From Bacteroidales bacterium (GTDB lineage: Bacteria; Bacteroidota; Bacteroidia; Bacteroidales; Paludibacteraceae), in the NCBI GenBank assembly GCA_018066005.1, contig JAGHSG010000016.1:1-19615 (forward strand): a DNA stretch of 19,615 nucleotides. The letters are read 5' to 3'. Shown piece by piece: positions 14,745 to 19,615 of this stretch. Numbering within the stretch: the stretch's first letter is position 1; every line of letters starts with the position of its first letter. The notes below the pieces were generated by a model. The model was given only the letters and a program-made list of their open reading frames with translations, ran no database searches and was not told the origin of the DNA. The position numbers and the translations under genes are program-made.

Positions 14745-16820
14745 ATGTCATTTAAAAGAACTTTAGTAACTACTGCTTTGCCTTACGCCAACGGTCCTGT
14801 TCATATCGGACACTTGGCAGGTGTTTATGTCCCTGCTGATATCTACGTACGTTATTTGCGTATGAAGGGGGAAAATGTACTGTTCATCGGTGGTAGTGAC
14901 GAACACGGTGTTCCCGTAACTATCCGTGCCCGCAAGGAAGGCATCACCACGCAGGAAGTGGTGGACCGCTATCATAACTTGATTAAAAAATCGTTCGAGG
15001 GATTCGGTATATCCTTTGATATCTACTCGCGCACAACGAGCGACATACATCATAAGTTTGCTTCGGACTATTTCCGCAAACTGTATGATGACGGCAAGTT
15101 CATCGAGCAGACGACCGAGCAGTTCTATGACCCCGAGACGGGACATTTCCTGACCGACCGCAATATCAAGGGCGAATGCCCCCACTGTCACGCGCAGGGT
15201 GCGTACGGCGACCAGTGCGAGAAATGCGGTTCGACGCTCTCGCCCGAAGAACTGATTAACCCCTATAATGCCGAGACGGGTAATGCGTTGGTTAAGAAAC
15301 CTACGTCCCACTGGTATCTGCCTTTGGACCAATACCAACAATGGTTGGAGAACTGGATTCTGGAGAATCACAAAGAGTGGCGTCCCAATGTCTATGGTCA
15401 GTGTAAGTCGTGGTTGGACGGCGGTCTCAAACCTCGTGCCGTGACCCGCGATTTGGAGTGGGGTATTCCTGTGCCGGTAGAGGGTGCAGACGGCAAAGTG
15501 CTGTATGTGTGGTTTGATGCACCTATCGGCTATATCAGCAATACGAAGGAGTTATGCGACGCCCAGCCGGAACAATATGGCAAGTGGGAGACATGGTGGA
15601 AAGACCCCGAGACACGACTCATTCATTTCATCGGTAAGGACAATATCGTATTCCACTGTATCGTGTTCCCGTCGATGCTGAAAGCGGACGGTTCGTATAT
15701 ATTGCCGGACAACGTGCCGAGTAACGAATTTTTGAATTTGGAGGGTGACAAGATTTCCACGTCGCGTAACTGGGCGGTGTGGTTGAATGAGTATCTGGAC
15801 GATTTCCCCGGCAAGCAGGATGTGTTGCGTTATGTGCTGACTGCTAATGCGCCCGAGACCAAAGATAATGACTTCACGTGGGTAGACTTCCAAGCACGTA
15901 ATAATAACGAATTGGTGGCTATTTATGGCAACTTTATCAACCGTGCTTTGGTGCTGACTAACAAGTATTTTGACGGCAAAGTACCCGCCGCGGGGACTAT
16001 GACCGACTACGATAATGCCACTATTGCCGAGATGCAGACCTCCATTGCCGAGATGACGCGTCTGTTAGATACGTTCCGCTTCCGTGACGCCCAGAAAGAG
16101 GCGATGAACCTGGCACGTATCGGTAATAAATACCTGGCAGATATGGAGCCGTGGAAACTGGCGAAGACCGATATGGAGCGTACGGCAGCCGTGCTGAATC
16201 TCAGTTTGCAGATTGCTGCTAACTTGGAGATTGCTTTCCGTCCGTTCCTGCCGTTCTCGTCTGCCAAACTGCGTGAGATGCTCAACTTGCCCGAACTGAA
16301 CATAGCCCATTTGGGTTGCTTCTCGTTGCTGGAGAGCGGTCACGCCTTGGGTGAAGTGTCGCTGTTGTTTGAGAAGATGGAAGATGATGTTATCCAAAAA
16401 CAACTCGACCGTCTGGCACGTATCAAAGCCGAGAACGAGGCAAAAGCCAAAGAGGAGGAGATGAAGAACTGGAAGCCGGCAGCCATCAAGGCGGACACGT
16501 CCATTGATGAGTTTGACAAGACGGATATCCGCGTGGCAACTGTGCTGGACTGCCAGCCCGTGAAGAAATCCGACCGTTTGTTGGAGTTCACCTTAGATGA
16601 CGGTATGGGAGGCCGCACTATCCTGAGCGGTATAGCGCAGAGTTATCCCGACCCGAGTGTGCTGATAGGTAAGCAGGTGCTGTTTATAGCCAATTTCCCG
16701 CCGCGTAAGATGATGGGTAAGGAGAGTCAGGGTATGATTCTTAGTGCCGTCAATGCCGATGGCAAATTGGTTGTTACCACCGTTTCTGCCGAGGTCAAAC
16801 CCGGTAGTCAGGTGGGATAA
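14745..16820 (+). CDS. metG: Methionyl-tRNA synthetase with C-terminal tRNA-binding domain
   Basis: 691 aa. Charges initiator and elongator tRNA-Met. HIGH is at residues 20-23 (PVHIGH). The zinc knuckle has Cys145, 148, 158 and 161. The second signature reads DKISTSRNW (K336-R341), the KISTSR variant in place of KMSKS. An anticodon-binding helical domain is followed by a charged linker (~565-585) and the EMAPII/Arc1p-like tRNA-binding domain from ~588 (FDKTDIRVATV, then FIANFPPRKMMGKESQGMILSA). It sits 9 bases after cdaA. Its stop lies only 11 bases from that of the convergent TPR/PD40 gene, with no hairpin between. Confidence 0.98.
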   Translation: MSFKRTLVTTALPYANGPVHIGHLAGVYVPADIYVRYLRMKGENVLFIGGSDEHGVPVTIRARKEGITTQEVVDRYHNLIKKSFEGFGISFDIYSRTTSDIHHKFASDYFRKLYDDGKFIEQTTEQFYDPETGHFLTDRNIKGECPHCHAQGAYGDQCEKCGSTLSPEELINPYNAETGNALVKKPTSHWYLPLDQYQQWLENWILENHKEWRPNVYGQCKSWLDGGLKPRAVTRDLEWGIPVPVEGADGKVLYVWFDAPIGYISNTKELCDAQPEQYGKWETWWKDPETRLIHFIGKDNIVFHCIVFPSMLKADGSYILPDNVPSNEFLNLEGDKISTSRNWAVWLNEYLDDFPGKQDVLRYVLTANAPETKDNDFTWVDFQARNNNELVAIYGNFINRALVLTNKYFDGKVPAAGTMTDYDNATIAEMQTSIAEMTRLLDTFRFRDAQKEAMNLARIGNKYLADMEPWKLAKTDMERTAAVLNLSLQIAANLEIAFRPFLPFSSAKLREMLNLPELNIAHLGCFSLLESGHALGEVSLLFEKMEDDVIQKQLDRLARIKAENEAKAKEEEMKNWKPAAIKADTSIDEFDKTDIRVATVLDCQPVKKSDRLLEFTLDDGMGGRTILSGIAQSYPDPSVLIGKQVLFIANFPPRKMMGKESQGMILSAVNADGKLVVTTVSAEVKPGSQVG

Positions 16821-16831
16821 AATTTAGAAGG

Positions 16832-17797
16832 TTATTCTTCGGGAGACCAGAGGATGGGTTCTTTGGATTCAAATTTATAGACGCGGACAGAGTCCGGAGA
16901 CGAATAGCGGTCTGTTGCCCAATAACCGACACCCTGGGTCTCGTCCAAGACATACAGGAAATCGTTGGCAGGCGAGTTGAAAGGCAGACCGATGTTCTCC
17001 GGCACCGTATAAGTGTCCGTAGCGGAATTATAACGGGTGATGTAAATATCCAACCCGCCCAAGCCGTCTGCTTTGTCCGAGGCATAGTATAGCGTCACGC
17101 CGTCCGAAAGGAAATACGGGCTGTTCTGCTGTGAACTCATATTTACCGATGCGGGCAGCGTATCTACGGGTGTCCAACCGCCAATCAGACTATATTGCGT
17201 CAGCAAAACAGATGCCGAATCATTGCCGGAGGCGAAGATGCGGCGGGCGCGCAGTTGGTTCATATAGCCGAACAGCGTGCTGTCTTTGCGGAACAAGAAT
17301 CCGGCTTCCGGACTGATGTTATATGCACTTAGCACGTCTTTTTTAGCCACATCCGTCGAATCTAACAACGTGACGGACGCCGTATGACGCAAGTAGCGTT
17401 GCATCTTTTCCGCCAAGGCTATCTGTTGTTCGATATACGCACGGCGGTCGGTGTCGGGATTGAGGTTCATATATGTCTGATACTCCGCTACGGCATCTGC
17501 CATCTGTTGGGTGTGGAAATAGCATTCAGCCAAGAAGAAATGCTTCAACGAATAGCGTTCTCCGGCCTTGTTGAAATAGTCAATAGCGACGGCATAATCG
17601 CCCATTTCTTGCGCGCATCGCGCGTACCTATATAAATATAAGGTGGATTTGGAATTGTATTTTAAGAGTTGTTCATAACTCTGTCGGGCGGCTACATAAT
17701 TGCTGTCCGTGAACTGCCGCTCAGCCGTCTCTGCGGTCTGTGCCGAAAGGGAAAAGGCAAGTGCCAAAAGCCCTATTGTAAAGATAAATTTTCTCAT
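16832..17797 (-). CDS. Secreted TPR plus PD40 (WD40-like propeller) protein
   Basis: 321 aa from MRKFIFTIGLLALAFSLSAQ, a clear signal peptide; the longer open frame upstream covers the promoter and is not coding. Residues ~22-135 contain TPR-like helices (YVAARQSYEQLLKYN; GDYAVAIDYFNKAGERY; QMADAVAEYQTYMNLNP). The second half has PD40-type propeller strands (NSPYFLSDGVTLYYASDKADGLGGLDIYITRY; NDFLYVLDETQGVGYWATDR). T9SS-linked PorE-like proteins share this TPR-PD40 order but continue into an OmpA-type domain, which is missing here. The protein is probably periplasmic. Function unknown; it may be a short paralogue of that family. Confidence 0.85.
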   Translation of the reverse strand: MRKFIFTIGLLALAFSLSAQTAETAERQFTDSNYVAARQSYEQLLKYNSKSTLYLYRYARCAQEMGDYAVAIDYFNKAGERYSLKHFFLAECYFHTQQMADAVAEYQTYMNLNPDTDRRAYIEQQIALAEKMQRYLRHTASVTLLDSTDVAKKDVLSAYNISPEAGFLFRKDSTLFGYMNQLRARRIFASGNDSASVLLTQYSLIGGWTPVDTLPASVNMSSQQNSPYFLSDGVTLYYASDKADGLGGLDIYITRYNSATDTYTVPENIGLPFNSPANDFLYVLDETQGVGYWATDRYSSPDSVRVYKFESKEPILWSPEE

Positions 17798-17805
17798 TGC
17801 GAGTG

Positions 17806-17837
17806 CAAAAGTACACTTTTTTTTGCATATTTGCAAA
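17806..17837 (-). promoter_or_regulatory. Bacteroidetes-type promoter giving a near-leaderless TPR/PD40 mRNA
   Basis: Minus strand TTTG (17837-17834), 20 bases, then TACTTTTG (17813-17806). Only 8 bases separate the -7 box from the ATG at 17797, so the leader would be about 5 bases. Confidence 0.8.
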
Positions 17838-17853
17838 TTTTTTACTACTTTTG
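17822..17853 (+). promoter_or_regulatory. Bacteroidetes-type promoter giving a leaderless LD-carboxypeptidase mRNA
   Basis: TTTG (17822-17825), 20 bases, then TACTTTTG (17846-17853). Only CAGC separates the -7 box from the ATG at 17858, so the inferred start is at or one base before the A of the ATG. Confidence 0.8.
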
Positions 17854-17857
17854 CAGC

Positions 17858-18766
17858 ATGAAACATATTCGAATCATATCTCCGTCGGGGGCTATTGACC
17901 CTGTTTATATCGATGGTGCTGCGGCTCGCTTGCGCAGTTGGGGCTACCAAGTCAGCGAGGGGCAGTATGCCCGTGGACGCTGGGGACGCTTCAGTGGAAC
18001 AGATGCTGAACGGTTAGCCGATTTGGTGGATGCAATGACGGATCCGACGGTCGATTATGTCCTTTGTTCGCGTGGCGGTTACGGTCTGCAACGAATCATT
18101 GACCGCGTACCAACCGCTTTATCAACCGCTAAGATAGTAGGTTTTTCGGATATTACCGAACTGCACCAATGGTCGCTGGTTAATGGTCGTGTATCGTTGC
18201 ACGGACTGATGTGCAAGCACCTGACCGAACTGCCCGAAGACAGCGAGATGATACGTAACTGGCGACGGGCTTTGGAGGACCAACCGTTGCGCTATGAGGT
18301 GCCGTCTCATCCGCTGAACAGAGCAGGAGAGATAGAAGGAACTTTGGTTGGGGGCAATTTGAGCGTGCTGTACGGTCTGCAATGCACACCGTATGGGGTA
18401 CAAGCCCCCAAGCCCCCTGAAGGGGGATGTCAAGCGTTGAGCGTCGAGCGTCGAGCGTCGAGCGTTCTTTTTATTGAAGATATTGCGGAGCGGCACTATC
18501 ATATTGACCGTATGATGCAGAACCTAAGAATGAGTGGTGTGCTGGCGCGGATAAGCGGATTAGTGGTCGGTCAATTTGCTGATTGTGAGGACGATGCAGG
18601 TATGAACGAGAGCGTTTACGAGACGATACGGAGAGCCGTGGAGGAATATGATTATCCGGTGCTGTTTGACTTTCCGGCGGGGCATGTGGCGGAAAATATG
18701 CCGTTGTGGATAGGTAAGCCAACGACGCTGAAAGTGTCAAGTTCACTTTGCATTTTGCAACAATAA
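17858..18766 (+). CDS. ldcA: LD-carboxypeptidase (peptidase S66 family) with in-frame repeat insertion
   Basis: 302 aa. Cytoplasmic serine peptidase that removes the terminal D-Ala from murein tetrapeptides during peptidoglycan recycling. The start at 17858 is forced by the promoter just upstream and by the family start (IRIISPSGAID). Motifs: SRGGYG (71-76), nucleophile Ser97 in VGFSDIT, Glu207 in LFIEDI, and His276 in FPAGH, forming the S66 triad. GTLVGGNLSVLYGL leads into the loop that normally passes directly to the LFIED strand. Here about 20-24 residues (~180-203) are encoded by a GC-rich palindrome and five heptamers, read through in frame. The triad is intact, so activity is likely. 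The pgk promoter begins at the base after the stop. Confidence 0.93.
   Translation: MKHIRIISPSGAIDPVYIDGAAARLRSWGYQVSEGQYARGRWGRFSGTDAERLADLVDAMTDPTVDYVLCSRGGYGLQRIIDRVPTALSTAKIVGFSDITELHQWSLVNGRVSLHGLMCKHLTELPEDSEMIRNWRRALEDQPLRYEVPSHPLNRAGEIEGTLVGGNLSVLYGLQCTPYGVQAPKPPEGGCQALSVERRASSVLFIEDIAERHYHIDRMMQNLRMSGVLARISGLVVGQFADCEDDAGMNESVYETIRRAVEEYDYPVLFDFPAGHVAENMPLWIGKPTTLKVSSSLCILQQ
18413..18426. repeat. Small GC-rich palindrome inside ldcA
   Basis: CCCCCT (18413-18418), GA, AGGGGG (18421-18426), preceded by a second CCCCC run (18405-18409). It encodes part of the added loop (KPPEGG). Similar CCCCC/GGGGG dyads occur between genes in other Bacteroidetes, from memory. Confidence 0.85.
18432..18466. 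repeat. Five tandem heptamers inside ldcA
   Basis: AAGCGTT, then GAGCGTC three times, then GAGCGTT (units starting at 18432, 18439, 18446, 18453 and 18460). GAGCGTC tandems contain no stop in any forward frame, so the array is read as ALSVERRASSV whatever its phase. Confidence 0.93.
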
Positions 18767-18798
18767 TTTGCATATATCAAATTTTTTTTGTACTTTTG
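18767..18798 (+). promoter_or_regulatory. Bacteroidetes-type promoter for pgk
   Basis: TTTG (18767-18770) directly after the ldcA stop, 20 bases, then TACTTTTG (18791-18798). The inferred leader is about 37 bases, AT-rich and without a Shine-Dalgarno sequence. Confidence 0.82.
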
Positions 18799-18838
18799 CA
18801 GCGACAATTTGAACCAACAAACTAAAATATATACAATT

Positions 18839-19615
18839 ATGACAATTTCGAACTACAACTTTGCCGGTAAGAAGGCAATCGTGCGTGTGGACTTCAATGT
18901 CCCCTTGGATGAAAACGGTAAAATCACAGACGACACCCGTATTCGCGGTGCTCTGCCTACTTTGAAGTACATTTTGGATAACGGCGGTGCGCTCATCATC
19001 ATGTCGCACATGGGTAAACCGAAGGGCAAGGTTGCCAAGAAATACAGTCTGAGTCAGATTGTGGATGCCGTTTCGGCTGCACTGGGCGTTAAGGTTCAAT
19101 TCGCTGAGGATTGCGCCAAAGCACAGGCACAGGCTGCTGCTCTGAAAGCCGGTGAAGTGCTGATGTTGGAGAACTTGCGTTTCTATCCCGAAGAGGAAGG
19201 TAAACCCGTGGATATTGACAAAGAAGACCCTGCATACGACGAGGCTAAGAAAGCTATGAAAGCCAGTCAGAAGGAGTTCGCTAAGACCTTGGCATCCTAC
19301 GCTGATTGCTATGTGAACGACGCTTTCGGTACCGCTCACCGCAAACACGCTTCTACGGCTGTTATTGCCGACTACTTCGAAGCAGACGACAAGATGCTCG
19401 GTTTCCTGATGGAGAAAGAGTGCGAGGCAGTTGATAACATTTTGAAGAACATCAAACGCCCCTTCACCGCTATTATGGGCGGTTCGAAAGTTTCGACCAA
19501 GATAGGTATCATTGAGAACCTGATGGATAAGGTGGATAACCTGATTCTCTGCGGCGGTATGACCTATACGTTTGCCAAAGCGCAAGGCGGTCAGGTGGGT
19601 AATTCCATTTGCGAA
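18839..19615 (+). CDS. pgk: Phosphoglycerate kinase, N-terminal 259 codons (truncated by window end)
   Basis: Glycolytic enzyme transferring phosphate from 1,3-bisphosphoglycerate to ADP in the cytoplasm. The start MTISNYNFAGKKAIVRVDFNVPLD is typical, with the VRVDFNVP substrate-binding strand. DTRIRGALPTL, MSHMGKPKGK, LENLRFYPEEEGK and VNDAFGTAHRKHAS follow in the normal order. The beginning of the nucleotide-binding domain is visible (AIMGGSKVSTKI; LILCGGMTYTF). Family length is ~395-420, so about 140-160 residues are outside the window. It has its own promoter, separate from ldcA. Confidence 0.98.
   Translation, partial: MTISNYNFAGKKAIVRVDFNVPLDENGKITDDTRIRGALPTLKYILDNGGALIIMSHMGKPKGKVAKKYSLSQIVDAVSAALGVKVQFAEDCAKAQAQAAALKAGEVLMLENLRFYPEEEGKPVDIDKEDPAYDEAKKAMKASQKEFAKTLASYADCYVNDAFGTAHRKHASTAVIADYFEADDKMLGFLMEKECEAVDNILKNIKRPFTAIMGGSKVSTKIGIIENLMDKVDNLILCGGMTYTFAKAQGGQVGNSICE

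Noticed and set aside
16821..16831. Terminator between metG and the convergent TPR/PD40 gene
   Set aside because: The gap is only 11 bases and I see no inverted repeat with a T-run around it.
18743..19585. 280-codon open frame on the minus strand
   Set aside because: Antisense to pgk, whose motifs are unmistakable, and no promoter faces it.

Overview
The window is about 19.6 kb of chromosomal DNA from a member of the Bacteroidota, most likely the order Bacteroidales. The evidence is direct. All nine promoters I can find are the Bacteroidetes type (TTTG at -33, TAnnTTTG at -7), each with exactly 20 bases between the boxes. Shine-Dalgarno sequences are weak or absent. The gene content includes a GldJ-like lipoprotein, a DUF4270 lipoprotein, a half-length glycogen-synthase-like protein, a folP-cdaA pair and a C-terminal tail of the type IX secretion (T9SS) type. 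I cannot fix the family or genus. No tRNA, rRNA, CRISPR array, insertion sequence or prophage was seen, and no gap without a gene exceeds 300 bases.

Layout. (1) 1-3292, minus: the first ~1097 codons of a very large secreted protein built of repeated beta-rich modules, cut by the window edge. (2) 3466-5159, plus: two translationally coupled secreted proteins, one small with a T9SS-like tail and one of 437 aa with three Ig/FN3-like modules. (3) 5181-8513, minus: a panC-pdxB-proS run (pantothenate, pyridoxal phosphate, prolyl-tRNA). (4) 8654-10923, plus: the glycogen-synthase-like protein and the DUF4270 lipoprotein, coupled by a GTGA overlap. (5) 11003-13008, minus: gldJ-like then gcvH, ending at a shared hairpin terminator. 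(6) 13132-16820, plus: folP-cdaA-metG (folate, cyclic di-AMP, Met-tRNA). (7) 16832-17797, minus: a TPR plus PD40 secreted protein. (8) 17858-18766, plus: an LD-carboxypeptidase. (9) 18839 to the end, plus: pgk, truncated by the window edge.

Most genes are housekeeping. Two themes deserve attention. First, transcription starts mainly from four compact bidirectional promoters whose -33 boxes lie side by side or interleave, and the 17798-17857 pair would yield one leaderless and one nearly leaderless mRNA. Second, short tandem repeats with units of 7 or 11 bp have entered or grown at three places: inside pdxB, in the panC-pdxB junction, and inside the LD-carboxypeptidase gene next to a small GC-rich palindrome. 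In both genes the repeat is read through in frame at a loop position. In pdxB one base difference in one copy is what avoids a stop codon. I did not find a convincing new multi-gene system; the modular surface proteins at 1-5159 are the least explained part.
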